Of a stretch of 64,000 nt of DNA, positions 47,191 through 56,028 are shown one piece after another (positions within the stretch are counted from its first letter, which is position 1; every line of letters starts with the position of its first letter). The notes beneath the pieces are model-generated. The model had not been told where the DNA came from, searched no databases, and saw only the letters and a program-made list of their open reading frames with translations. This stretch comes from Leucobacter sp. UT-8R-CII-1-4. Lineage in GTDB: Bacteria; Actinomycetota; Actinomycetes; Actinomycetales; Microbacteriaceae. Both the position numbers and the translations under genes were made by a program. Where the stretch lies: the NCBI RefSeq assembly GCF_030010235.1, contig NZ_JASCRS010000001.1, positions 372,001 through 436,000 of the forward strand, read 5' to 3'.

Positions 47191-48545
47191 GGTTTTGCAG
47201 CGAGCATTCGTTCTAGTGCGACTCGCGATTCTTCGGCAACTGAACCGTCAACCACGATTCGGTTTGGTGTCTCGCCCCGCACCAGCGATTCCAGGGTCCA
47301 GGCCAGGTAGGCGGGGTGAATGCGGTACATCGTGCTGCACGGGCAGACCACTGGGTCGAGACAGAAGATGGTGAGGTCTGGGCGCTGCTGTTGCAGCCGG
47401 TTCACCAAGTTGATTTCGGTGCCGATCGCAAGCACGTCCCCGGGCAGCGCCGCTTCAACTTCTTTGCGAATGTACTCGGTTGAGCCCGCACCATCTGCTG
47501 CGTCGACGACAGCGGCTGGGCATTCCGGGTGCACAATCACTCGAACGCCTGGGTGCTCTGCCCGAGCGCGCTCAATCTGTTCTACGGTGAATCGTTTGTG
47601 TACCGAGCAGAAACCGTTCCAAAGAATTACCTTTGCGTCTTGAATTTCTTCTGCGGTGTTTCCGCCAAGGGGCAGGTGCGGACGCCAAAGCGGCATTTCG
47701 GCTTCGGTTATCCCCATCGCCTTTGCGGTGTTTCGACCTAGATGCTGGTCCGGGAAGAACACTACGCGCTGTCCACGTTCGAATGCCCACTCGAGCACGG
47801 TGTGGGCGTTTGATGAGGTGCAGACGATTCCGCCGTTGCGGCCACAGAATGCCTTGATTGCGGCCGAAGAGTTCATATAGGTGACCGGAATCACGGCTTG
47901 CAGGCCGTCAGCGGTGCGCCCCTCTGCGTCGCTTTCGCCGGAGGCAACGAGTGATGCGGTGAGCTCTGTCCAGCATTGCTCGACCTGGTCAATCGTTGCC
48001 ATGTCTGCCATTGAACAGCCAGCGGCAAGGTTTGGCAGTATCACAGCCTGGTTCGGCGCAGAGAGTATGTCCGCTGTTTCGGCCATGAAGTGCACCCCGC
48101 AAAAGACAAATGATTCTGCCTCTGGGTGCTGTTTCGCTGCTTGCGCGAGCATAAACGAGTCGCCTACGAAGTCGGCATACTTCACGATTTCGTCGCGCTG
48201 GTAGAAGTGACCAAGAATCTGCACACGGCTGCCGAGTTCTTTTTTGGCGGCGAGGATCCACTGATCCAGTTGCTCGTCACTCGCTTTGGTGTATCGCTCC
48301 GGCAACGCGCCTTGGCGGGGGGCTGCGCTTGGCACTGCGTCTTCAACTGAGGCTCCGGGGCCGTACCCGGGGTCTCGGTCAATCGCCCACGGATCTTTTA
48401 CCAGACCCGAGTCGCAGCTTGAGAGCCCGGTCGCACGCAACACAATCGGCTTTCGGTGTGCGGGTGTGTGCTCTGCTGGTGCCTGCTCGTCAGTCGCTGC
48501 TTCGGCCGCAGCGGTACGGCGGATGAGTTCTGCGACGCTAGTCAT
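47187..48545 (-). CDS. nadA: Quinolinate synthase
   Basis: 452 aa, a long-type NadA, with N-terminal residues before the catalytic core. Condenses iminoaspartate with dihydroxyacetone phosphate using a [4Fe-4S] cluster. AHFYQRDEIVKYADFVGDSFML-like ILGHFYQRDE, FCGVHFMAETADIL, CGRNGGIVCTSSNAHTVLEW (in part), HPECPAAVVDAADGAGSTEYI and the CPCSTMYRIHP motif, whose cysteines include cluster ligands, are all visible. Overlaps the NUDIX regulator and nadB by 4 nt each. Confidence 0.97.
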   Translation of the reverse strand: MTSVAELIRRTAAAEAATDEQAPAEHTPAHRKPIVLRATGLSSCDSGLVKDPWAIDRDPGYGPGASVEDAVPSAAPRQGALPERYTKASDEQLDQWILAAKKELGSRVQILGHFYQRDEIVKYADFVGDSFMLAQAAKQHPEAESFVFCGVHFMAETADILSAPNQAVILPNLAAGCSMADMATIDQVEQCWTELTASLVASGESDAEGRTADGLQAVIPVTYMNSSAAIKAFCGRNGGIVCTSSNAHTVLEWAFERGQRVVFFPDQHLGRNTAKAMGITEAEMPLWRPHLPLGGNTAEEIQDAKVILWNGFCSVHKRFTVEQIERARAEHPGVRVIVHPECPAAVVDAADGAGSTEYIRKEVEAALPGDVLAIGTEINLVNRLQQQRPDLTIFCLDPVVCPCSTMYRIHPAYLAWTLESLVRGETPNRIVVDGSVAEESRVALERMLAAKP

Positions 48546-49327
48546 TTGTTGCTCCTGTATGCACTCGTTTGCGAGTCTGGGTTTTGGTCTGGGCTACCGG
48601 CGAAACGGTAGAGAGCTGCTGGTCGGTGTCTGTCGCCACTCGTTCGTTCTCCGGTACTGATGAGGTAGCCGCGTGAGAGGGCCTGTCTTCGGAAGTTCGC
48701 GGGATCAACCGTCTCGCCAAGGATCGCTTCGCGTACCTCGCGCAGTTGCGCGAGGGTGAACTGATTGCCAAGAAAGTGAAACGCGACTGTCGAGTAGGCA
48801 GTTTTGCTTCGTAGCCTGTCGAGCGCGTAGGCAACGATGTCTGCGTGATCGAAGGCCAACTCTGGCAGCTCATCGGCTGAGAACCAGGCCACGTTGAGGT
48901 CTTCTTCAAGCTGATCGGGTGTTTCGCCTGCCGGTGCGCTCAGTTCATTTTCGCCATAGAGCGCCCAGTAGGCGATGGTGACCAGGCGTTGCGCTTCGGC
49001 TGAGCGCTCAATCGCGCCGAAGCTATAGAGCTGTTCTAGATAGCCGGGATCGCTTTGTGTTGCCGCCCGCAGTGTGCGTAGCGCCGTGTCAACGAGTGTC
49101 TCGTTCCAAGGAATTGGCCCTCCGGGGAGCGCCCACTGTTCTGCGAACGGCGGCCTGATTCGCCGCACGAGCGGGAGCCAGAGTGTGGCTTCAGCACCGG
49201 CTGCCACTGCGGTGGCGGGGCCAAGTCTCGCGCCTTCTGGCGGGCGCAAGGCGAAAGCGACCGTTGAGACTGCAACGGCGGGCGGCAGCAGCCGACGCTC
49301 GCTCACACTCATGCTGCGATAGCTCAT
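48542..49327 (-). CDS. nrtR: NrtR-like NUDIX-domain regulator of NAD synthesis
   Basis: 261 aa. Residues about 15-165 form a NUDIX domain with the WALPGGPIPWNET region but a degenerate Nudix box, as in regulators that sense ADP-ribose rather than hydrolyse it. Residues about 165-260 form a winged helix (FTLAQLREVREAILGETVDPANFRRQ, in part FRRQALSRGYLIST), the NrtR layout. It starts the operon, its stop overlaps nadA, and a palindrome sits just upstream. Start at 49327; Met at 49312 is an alternative. The name rests on domain order and context. Confidence 0.88.
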   Translation of the reverse strand: MSYRSMSVSERRLLPPAVAVSTVAFALRPPEGARLGPATAVAAGAEATLWLPLVRRIRPPFAEQWALPGGPIPWNETLVDTALRTLRAATQSDPGYLEQLYSFGAIERSAEAQRLVTIAYWALYGENELSAPAGETPDQLEEDLNVAWFSADELPELAFDHADIVAYALDRLRSKTAYSTVAFHFLGNQFTLAQLREVREAILGETVDPANFRRQALSRGYLISTGERTSGDRHRPAALYRFAGSPDQNPDSQTSAYRSNK

Positions 49328-49349
49328 CAGGTGGTCCCTTTTTTAAGAG

Positions 49350-49370
49350 TTAAAGTCACTGTGACTCTAA
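49350..49370. promoter_or_regulatory. Candidate NrtR operator upstream of the nad operon
   Basis: TTAAAGTCAC-T-GTGACTCTAA is a 21-nt palindrome (9 of 10 pairs) 23-43 nt before the regulator's ATG, where a repressor would block the promoter of its own operon. NrtR proteins elsewhere bind 21-nt palindromes upstream of NAD genes. Confidence 0.75.
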
Positions 49371-49408
49371 GTACACAAACACCAGTTTACACCCGAACAG
49401 CTGACTGA

Positions 49409-49804
49409 CTAATTTACGAGGATTTTCCCAAGCCAGAAGCCAAGTCCCGCCAACACAATCGCGAACAACATCTGGCCCGGCCCGTTTGCAAGCGCCGCAA
49501 TCGGGCGGCCCCTCCGCAGCAGCCGCACCGTATCCACGCTCGCGGTACTGAATGTGGTGTACCCACCAAGCAGACCGATGCCAAACACCGTAACAATCTG
49601 CCCACTATTCGAAGCCAGACCAGTGAGCAGACCAATCATGAGCGACCCGCTCAGGTTCACGAGCAAGATCCCCAGCGGGAAGGGCGATCCAGCGACCTTG
49701 CGCGCAACGCGTGCCATGACGGCACCATCGACCACAAAACGCAGCGCAGCGCCGATCCCACCTGCTACGGCAGCAAACAGCATTATGAGCACTGGATCAA
49801 ACAT
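49409..49804 (-). CDS. crcB: Fluoride ion channel CrcB/Fluc, subunit 1
   Basis: 131 aa, four membrane helices. Conserved GGIGAALRFVVD, NLSGSLMIGLLTG and GLLGGYTTFSTASVDTV (in part) with the FxxxS/T fluoride-coordinating TFSTAS. Fluc channels are dual-topology dimers and often occur as gene pairs. Start at MFDPVLIM (49804), overlapping the second crcB stop by 8 nt; the ORF start at 49834 adds polar residues. Confidence 0.92.
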   Translation of the reverse strand: MFDPVLIMLFAAVAGGIGAALRFVVDGAVMARVARKVAGSPFPLGILLVNLSGSLMIGLLTGLASNSGQIVTVFGIGLLGGYTTFSTASVDTVRLLRRGRPIAALANGPGQMLFAIVLAGLGFWLGKILVN

Positions 49805-50252
49805 CGTCTCCCCCGCCGCTCGGTTGCGACCCACCTCGACCCCGAGTTCTCACGCCACACAAGATACCGCCCCAGCTCGCAAGCGCACCTAAGACGATTG
49901 TGACGAGCGGATACGTCACGGCAAGCCAAACTGCTTCGTCACTCAGCATCAGCACAACACCCTGAGCGATCGCGCTATAGGTAGTGAAACCACCCAGAAA
50001 ACCCGTGCCCAGCAACAGCCTCATGTTTTGATTTCGACGAGGCTCGTCGCCACTCACGGCGAGCCGCTCAAGCAAGCAACCGAGTAAAAATGCGCCAACA
50101 ATGTTTGCGAGAAAAACCGCAAGCGGCACACCTGCCACCACTGGAACCACCGGCATTAACATTTCTCGCGTGAACACGCCTGCTGCTCCGCCAACGAACA
50201 CGAGAGCAATCAGACTCGGCCGCAGGTAGGCGGGAGTTTGCTGCTGCTTCAC
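49797..50252 (-). CDS. crcB: Fluoride ion channel CrcB/Fluc, subunit 2
   Basis: About 151 aa, four membrane helices, with GGAAGVFTREML, NIVGAFLLGCLLERL and GFLGGFTTYSAIAQG. The paired subunit of the gene above; two divergent copies suggest a heterodimer. The start is doubtful: GTG at 50252 or 50270, or a TTG at 50339, none with a convincing Shine-Dalgarno sequence. The C-terminal Gly/Arg-rich tail overlaps the other crcB. No fluoride riboswitch is seen upstream. Confidence 0.88.
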   Translation of the reverse strand: MKQQQTPAYLRPSLIALVFVGGAAGVFTREMLMPVVPVVAGVPLAVFLANIVGAFLLGCLLERLAVSGDEPRRNQNMRLLLGTGFLGGFTTYSAIAQGVVLMLSDEAVWLAVTYPLVTIVLGALASWGGILCGVRTRGRGGSQPSGGGDDV

Positions 50253-50492
50253 CCCTCTATTCTTGCGCACCCAGGCGATTTCATCCCGTAGCGCCACTAT
50301 CCACAGTCGACAACATTTTGAATTGTTGAAGATAAACAAGAGACACCCCCGAAGTGATGTTGAAATTGGACAACCGTGAGAATCGTTTTAGCTTTGCTGA
50401 CATTTAGCTGAAAATCGCAGCTACGACCTTTGTCCACCGAGCGTTCCCGGCAATGGAGCCAGAAACGCGGGCACGATCACACGGAGTTCTCA

Positions 50493-52181
50493 ATGTCGAG
50501 TACACACACCCACGAACACGGCTTAGGAGTGAAAATCGCAATCGGCGTGCTCGCTCTCTTGCTCGCCTCGATCCTCGCACTGTTCTACATCACGCACTCG
50601 GGAGTCGCCTCGGGCGCAGGCAAACTTGCCAGCGGCACTGGCCAAGCAAGCGTCGGCGCGACCGACCTTGCAGCTGGCGCACAAAAGCTTGATTCTGGTG
50701 CAAGCGACCTGGCCGTGGGCACACAAAAGCTCAACAGCGGCGCGGTAACGGCAGACGCCGGCGCAGCGCGACTCTCAAGCGGGTCCGACTCGCTCAGCAC
50801 CGGTGCCGCAACGCTCGCCGAAGGCACCGGCTCACTCGCCTCGGGCAGCTACGAACTCGCCGAAGGAGCAGCAAAGCTTTCACAGGGCGCTGGATCGGCA
50901 GCCTCAGGCGCAGGTGATCTCCACGCAGGCGCGAACAAGCTCAATGGTGGCGCACAAGACTTGAAAGCAGGCGCCGCTGAACTGAGCGCCGGCGCAAGTG
51001 ATCTGAAGAACGGTCTCACCTCAGCTTTCGTTGGCGGAAACCAAATCGCCACCGGCCTGCGCACAGAGGGCACAGCAATGTTGAGTGCCTCAGCAGCTAG
51101 TTTCAACGGCGGCATACAGCAAATAGCAGCCGGGGCGGCTCAGCTCGACGGTGGCATCTCGCAGCTGGCCGATGGCGCAGCGAACCTTGATGCCGGTCTC
51201 AACGGCTTCGTGAGCAACGGTACGGGCCAAGACCTCGACACCCTCGTTGCGTTGATCAACCAGCTCGACCCAGCGGCACCCGACGCAACACAGGTGGCGC
51301 AGATTCAGGCCCTCGCGGGCGGCCTGCGTGCCGGTGCTGACAACCTGCTCGCAGGCAGCGGAGAGCTGAGTGCGGGGTTAAACGGCGACGGCACCGCAGA
51401 CAATCCAGGAGCCAAGGGCGCGGCCCAAACCATTTCCTTTAAGCTCTCAAGCGAGGGCCCACTTGGCGAAGGTGCTGTGAATCTCGCAGCAGGCGCCACG
51501 GATCTCGACGCTAACATGGCGAAGTACCTGCATGGCGGCATTTTTAAAGATGCCAACGACAAAGATGTCGCTTGGCCAGGCACCGCAACCCTCACGATCA
51601 GCAACTCGACCGGGAACGCAGCAACCGACAAGAGCTTGCCCCTGCTCGGAGCCGCAAAACTTGAAGCCGGCGCAGCAAAACTCTCAGGCGGAACAGGCAC
51701 CCTGAAAAACGGCACTCAAGACCTCGTAAACGGTGCGTCAAAGCTCGCTACGGGCAATGGCGAACTCGCAGCGGGCGCTGGATCCCTCAACGCTGGTGTG
51801 CAAAAGCTCAGCTCGGGAGCTACCGACCTCAACACCGGCGCACAGAGTCTCGCTGAGGGGGCTAGCACCCTCAATATTGGAGTCACCTCACTCTCAAGCG
51901 GCATTTCAACGCTGAAGGGTGGAGCAAGCGAGCTGAACTCTGGCGCCGGCAAACTCTCGTCCGGTGCTTCAGACCTTGCTGAGGGCGCAGACAAGCTCGC
52001 CTCGGGCAGCGAAGAAGTGAACAACGGAGCTGGCACCCTTGCGGCAGCAAGCGCAGGCATAACTCCGATGACGCTGCCCTGGGTCTTCGGTATCGGCCTC
52101 ATCGGTCTGATCGGCCTTGCCGCCTGGACGATCCACCGAGTGCGCCACGCACAGCGCCATGACGGGCTTGAAGAGCTCTAG
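50493..52181 (+). CDS. Two-anchor membrane protein with L-x-x-G heptad repeats
   Basis: 562 aa. One membrane helix near residues 14-33, a long Ala/Gly/Ser region, and a C-terminal helix (about 520-545) with a basic cytosolic tail. The region between repeats a seven-residue pattern, GAxxLxxG, from about residue 40 to 240 and again 395-510, with a non-repetitive insert (about 250-390). This is the X-X-X-Leu-X-X-Gly heptad type also seen in YhgE/Pip proteins and some MmpL-family proteins, but the six-helix ABC-2-like domain of YhgE is missing. It could be a rigid extracytoplasmic rod. GGAG lies 7 nt before the ATG at 50493. No function assigned. Confidence 0.85.
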   Translation: MSSTHTHEHGLGVKIAIGVLALLLASILALFYITHSGVASGAGKLASGTGQASVGATDLAAGAQKLDSGASDLAVGTQKLNSGAVTADAGAARLSSGSDSLSTGAATLAEGTGSLASGSYELAEGAAKLSQGAGSAASGAGDLHAGANKLNGGAQDLKAGAAELSAGASDLKNGLTSAFVGGNQIATGLRTEGTAMLSASAASFNGGIQQIAAGAAQLDGGISQLADGAANLDAGLNGFVSNGTGQDLDTLVALINQLDPAAPDATQVAQIQALAGGLRAGADNLLAGSGELSAGLNGDGTADNPGAKGAAQTISFKLSSEGPLGEGAVNLAAGATDLDANMAKYLHGGIFKDANDKDVAWPGTATLTISNSTGNAATDKSLPLLGAAKLEAGAAKLSGGTGTLKNGTQDLVNGASKLATGNGELAAGAGSLNAGVQKLSSGATDLNTGAQSLAEGASTLNIGVTSLSSGISTLKGGASELNSGAGKLSSGASDLAEGADKLASGSEEVNNGAGTLAAASAGITPMTLPWVFGIGLIGLIGLAAWTIHRVRHAQRHDGLEEL

Positions 52182-52206
52182 CAAGCTACCCGTCAAGAAA
52201 TAAGAA

Positions 52207-52240
52207 GTGGGGCTGCAGTTCATTTGAACTGCACCCCCAC
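52207..52240. terminator. Bidirectional terminator between heptad-repeat gene and first peptide-transport operon
   Basis: A 16-bp stem (52207-52222 with 52225-52240, one mismatch) with a 2-nt loop lies between the convergent genes ending at 52181 and 52256. Confidence 0.8.
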
Positions 52241-52255
52241 ATCTTGATCCAGCGA

Positions 52256-53944
52256 TTACTTCGCGAGTTCGATGCTTCGACCGGGGATAGCGTCAAGCAG
52301 ATTGCGGGTGTACTGCTGCTGAGGGTTCTCAAACACCTCATCAGTCGTCGCCTGCTCGACGATCTTGCCCTGTTGCATCACACAGACACGGTCAGCGATC
52401 AAACGCACCACAGCGAGATCGTGCGTAATGAAGAGGTAGGTCAGGCCAAGATCGCGCTGCAGCTCGGCAAGCAGATCAAGGATCTGTGCCTGCACCAGCA
52501 CGTCAAGCGCCGAAACAGCCTCGTCAAGCACCAGAATCTCTGGCTTCAGTGCGAGACCACGAGCTACCGCCACACGCTGACGTTGACCACCCGAAAGCTC
52601 ATTCGGGTAGCGAGTCGCAAGCTCACGCGGCAGCGCCACCTGATCAAGCAGCTCAAGCACGCGCTCACGTCGGCTGGCCCGATCCCCAATGTTGTGAATG
52701 TTCAGCGGCTCCATGATGGTATTGCCAATGTTCACGAGCGGATCAAGCGAACCGTAGGGGTCTTGGAAGACCGGCTGCAGCTTGCTACGCAACTTAAAGA
52801 GTTCGCTACCACTGAGCTTTGAGGTGTCTTTACCGTCGATACGGATCGTACCCGCGGTCGGCTTCTCAAGCTGCAGCACCATCTTGGCAATTGTTGACTT
52901 GCCAGAACCTGACTCACCAACAAGCGCCATGGTTTCACCGCGACGAATCGAGAAAGTCGCGTCGTTGACCGCGACAAAATCTTCGCTACCAAAGTTGCCC
53001 TTGCGCAGCTTATAGACCTTGCGGAGCCCCTCGACCTCGATCACCGGCGCGCCCTTGGCGTTTTCGTCTGCACGCACCAAATCAGAAACGTCAAATGACG
53101 AGGTTGGTGCAGCAGGCAAATCAGCAGTGCTGCCAATGCGACGAGACGCGAGGCTTGGCGCAGCCGAAACCAATCGCTTGGTGTACGGGTGCTGTGGGTT
53201 CTGCAGAATCTCGCGACTTGGGCCCGATTCAACAATGTTGCCTCGGTACATCACAACGAGCTTCTCAGCACGCTCGGCAGCAAGGCCAAGGTCGTGGGTG
53301 ATGAAGACTACCGCCGTACCCATTTCGCCGGTCAGCTTTGCGAGATGATCAAGCACCACCCGCTGCACCGTCACATCAAGAGCCGAAGTTGGCTCGTCAG
53401 CAATCAGCAGCTGCGGGTTCGCCGAAAGACCGATACCGATCAGAGCACGCTGCTTCATACCACCAGAGAACTGGTGCGGATACTGACGCATACGCTTTTC
53501 GGCGTCTTGCAGACCAGCCTGCTCCAGCACCTCAACGGCGCGCTTCTTCACCTCGGCACGAGACTTCGCGACACCATTCGCTTTGATAGCTTCTTCGACC
53601 TGGAATCCGACCGACCACACAGGGTTCAGGTTCGACATTGGATCTTGCGGAACAAGACCAATCTCGCGACCACGGATCGTCTCCATTGCACGACGGCCGA
53701 TGCCCACCAGCTCCGTACCGTTCCAGTTCACCGATCCATCGGTGATCTTTCCGGTGCCTGGCAGCAGGTTAATCACGGCATGCATCATCGTGGACTTGCC
53801 AGAACCTGACTCGCCCACAATTGCTACGGTTTCGCCCGGGAAAACCTCAAGGTCAACTCCGTGCAGCACCTGCTTGTAATTCTTGTCAGTCTTGAACGCA
53901 ACCTTCAGGTCACGAACACTGAGCAGTGGCTTACGTTCGCTCAT
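52256..53944 (-). CDS. Peptide ABC transporter, fused double ATPase (OppD-OppF type), system 1
   Basis: 562 aa cytosolic ATPase with both ABC domains in one chain. Domain 1: Walker A GESGSGKST, signature FSGGMKQRALIG, Walker B LLIADEPTSALD; domain 2: Walker A GESGSGKST, LSGGQRQRVAVA, LVLDEAVSALD. The first domain ends with the oligopeptide-type cluster region HPYTKRLVSAAP. Partner of the two permeases upstream; start overlaps the OppC stop (ATGA). Confidence 0.95.
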   Translation of the reverse strand: MSERKPLLSVRDLKVAFKTDKNYKQVLHGVDLEVFPGETVAIVGESGSGKSTMMHAVINLLPGTGKITDGSVNWNGTELVGIGRRAMETIRGREIGLVPQDPMSNLNPVWSVGFQVEEAIKANGVAKSRAEVKKRAVEVLEQAGLQDAEKRMRQYPHQFSGGMKQRALIGIGLSANPQLLIADEPTSALDVTVQRVVLDHLAKLTGEMGTAVVFITHDLGLAAERAEKLVVMYRGNIVESGPSREILQNPQHPYTKRLVSAAPSLASRRIGSTADLPAAPTSSFDVSDLVRADENAKGAPVIEVEGLRKVYKLRKGNFGSEDFVAVNDATFSIRRGETMALVGESGSGKSTIAKMVLQLEKPTAGTIRIDGKDTSKLSGSELFKLRSKLQPVFQDPYGSLDPLVNIGNTIMEPLNIHNIGDRASRRERVLELLDQVALPRELATRYPNELSGGQRQRVAVARGLALKPEILVLDEAVSALDVLVQAQILDLLAELQRDLGLTYLFITHDLAVVRLIADRVCVMQQGKIVEQATTDEVFENPQQQYTRNLLDAIPGRSIELAK

Positions 53945-54924
53945 CGACGTGCCCTCGCTTTCGGATCGAGTGCATCGCGAACAACTTCACCAAGCAAGAT
54001 AAAACCAAGCACGGTAACAGTCAGCGCGAGCGATGGGTAAATCAGCGGCATTGGATCCGTACGCAGTGAAAGCTGCGCCGAGCTAATGTCGTTACCCCAA
54101 CTGATGAATTCTCCCGGAGGCAAACCGACGCCGAGGAACGAAAGAGTAGCCTCAGCCACAATCGCCGAAGACAGCGACAGCGTGGTCACAACGATCGCAG
54201 GCGCCATCGCGTTTGGCAACACGTGACGCACCAGTGTTGAGAATCGTGAAAGCCCAAGCGACTCAGCCGCCATAACGAAGTCGGCGTTCTTCACTCGAAG
54301 AATTTCACTTCGCACGATTCTCGCAGTGATCGGCCAAGAGAAGCCACCAATCGCGAATGCAATCACCAGCGGATTACGGTGCTCCGACATCACGCTCATC
54401 ACGACAACAGCCGCGAGGATGTAAGGAATCGAGAAGAAGATGTCACCAGCGCGCGAAAGCACGGTGTCAACAACGCCACCGAAGAAGCCTGCGAGGGCAC
54501 CCATAATCGTGCCCACAACAAAGGTGATGAAGACAACAATCAGGCCAACCGAGACCGAGGTAGAGGTACCGTACAGAATGCGTGAGTAAACATCACAGCC
54601 CTGCTTGTTGTACCCGAGTGGGTGGCCAACGCCTGGCGCCCCATTCGAGTTCGTAAGCGAGCAGGCACGGGGATCCACCTGGGTAAACCAGCCTGGGAAC
54701 AACGCGACAAGAGCCACCACGAGAATAATTGCGGCAGAGATCCAGAACATTGGCCGGCTGCGCATATCGCGCCAAGCATCAAGCCAGAGGTTGGACTTCT
54801 TCTCCTTGACCTGCACCGCATCAACAGCGGCGACAGGGGTCTCCTCAAATGAGGCGACGAAGTGCGGGATCCGAGCGGAACCGAGGTTCTCGCTCACGTT
54901 CTTTGGTTCAGTCGACTCAGGCAT
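53941..54924 (-). CDS. Peptide ABC transporter permease, OppC/DppC type, system 1
   Basis: 327 aa. About six membrane helices with the ABC contact EAA-like loop EAxxxGxxxxxxxxxHVLPN (here AAESLGLSRFSTLVRHVLPN). An N-terminal cytosolic extension (about 60 residues) is typical of OppC. Start at MPESTEPKN (54924), overlapping oppB by 8 nt; a longer ORF begins at 54963 inside oppB. Confidence 0.94.
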   Translation of the reverse strand: MPESTEPKNVSENLGSARIPHFVASFEETPVAAVDAVQVKEKKSNLWLDAWRDMRSRPMFWISAAIILVVALVALFPGWFTQVDPRACSLTNSNGAPGVGHPLGYNKQGCDVYSRILYGTSTSVSVGLIVVFITFVVGTIMGALAGFFGGVVDTVLSRAGDIFFSIPYILAAVVVMSVMSEHRNPLVIAFAIGGFSWPITARIVRSEILRVKNADFVMAAESLGLSRFSTLVRHVLPNAMAPAIVVTTLSLSSAIVAEATLSFLGVGLPPGEFISWGNDISSAQLSLRTDPMPLIYPSLALTVTVLGFILLGEVVRDALDPKARARR

Positions 54925-55843
54925 AACGAATCCTCGGATCGAGTACGGCATAGAGCAGGTCAACGACCAGGTTCACGCCGAGGTAAATAAGCACCATGAT
55001 GGTCACGAACGAAACAACAGTCGCGTTCTCACCCTTCAGGATGGCGTTAAAGAGCACGTTACCGACGCCAGGAACGTTGAAGATACCCTCGGTCACCGTT
55101 GCGCCAACCATCAGGATGCCGAAATCGGTGGCGGTGTTAGTGATCGTCGGGATCAGCGAGTTACGCAGCACGTGTACGGGAACAACGCGGCTGCGGCTGA
55201 GGCCCTTTGCATAGGCAGTACGAACAAAGTCCTGGTTCAACGTGTCGATCACAGACGCACGAGTGAGTCGCATACTCGTGGCGTACAGACTGATACCCAG
55301 CACGATCGCCGGCAACAGCAGGTCTTGCACGGGAGCTCCGGCACCCACTGTCGGCTTAAACCAGCCAAGTTTGAGGCCGAGACCGAACTGAGCGATGAAC
55401 GCGATCACGAAGATTGGGATACTCATGAAGAGCAGACCGATGATCAGGTTGATGTTGTCGAACAACTTGCCCTTGCGCAGGCCCGAGAAGAGGCCGATCA
55501 CGATAGCAAGCACGAGCTCAATGGCAATCGCCATCGCAGCGAGCTTGATCGTGACAGGGAAGGTTCGAGAAAGGATCTGCGAAACCGGTTCACCAGAGAA
55601 GCTGATGCCAAAGTCGCCGACGAAAATGCCCTTCAAGTACAGCAGGTACTGAATGATGAACGGCTGATCAAGGTGATACTGCTCGCGAACCCGCTCAAGC
55701 ACTGCTGCGCTCGGCTGCTTATCGCCGAACATCGCGGCGATAGGGTCGCCTGGCATGGCAAACACCATGAAGTAAATAAGGAAGGTGGTGCCCAGCAGGA
55801 CTGGAACCACTTGAAGTACCCGGAAAAGGATGTATCTCAACAA
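54917..55843 (-). CDS. Peptide ABC transporter permease, OppB/DppB type, system 1
   Basis: 308 aa, about six helices. Begins LRYILFRVLQVVPVLLGTTFLIYF, the usual OppB N-terminal helix (in part), and contains the EAA-like loop TAYAKGLSRSRVVPVHVLRN. The start is a TTG at 55843, supported by GGGGAGGAG 6 nt upstream. Second gene after the solute-binding protein, separated by 185 nt containing a hairpin. Confidence 0.94.
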   Translation of the reverse strand: MLRYILFRVLQVVPVLLGTTFLIYFMVFAMPGDPIAAMFGDKQPSAAVLERVREQYHLDQPFIIQYLLYLKGIFVGDFGISFSGEPVSQILSRTFPVTIKLAAMAIAIELVLAIVIGLFSGLRKGKLFDNINLIIGLLFMSIPIFVIAFIAQFGLGLKLGWFKPTVGAGAPVQDLLLPAIVLGISLYATSMRLTRASVIDTLNQDFVRTAYAKGLSRSRVVPVHVLRNSLIPTITNTATDFGILMVGATVTEGIFNVPGVGNVLFNAILKGENATVVSFVTIMVLIYLGVNLVVDLLYAVLDPRIRYA

Positions 55844-55986
55844 GAGCTACTCCTCCCCTGCACTGAATGAGTAAACATGTTGCGTATTCTCTCGCACTTT
55901 TGGAGCGCACGCACCTTGACCGCTGTGTCAGGTGCGGTGCGGGGGTTGGAACCCCGCGTTGTGACGGATCACGTCAGCAAACGGGG

Positions 55987-56018
55987 CAAGGCCCCGAGCG
56001 GTGACACCCGGGGCCTTG
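55987..56018 (-). terminator. Hairpin between SBP and permease genes, system 1
   Basis: A 9-bp stem (CAAGGCCCC at 55987-55995 with GGGGCCTTG at 56010-56018) begins 11 nt past the SBP stop and is followed on the minus strand by CCCCGTTTGC. Probably partial termination, giving more binding protein than permease. Confidence 0.65.
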
Positions 56019-56028
56019 AAGAAGTAAA

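Noticed and set aside
50340-50492. Possible fluoride riboswitch near the crcB pair
   Set aside because: I could not find the conserved GGNGATGG-type start or the pseudoknot of the crcB motif on either strand.
54605-55870. A 421-codon plus-strand open frame antisense to the OppC and OppB genes of system 1
   Set aside because: It is fully covered by two well-recognised permease genes; its Asp/His/Arg/Glu-rich composition is what the reverse of hydrophobic GC-rich coding sequence gives, and it shows no motif.
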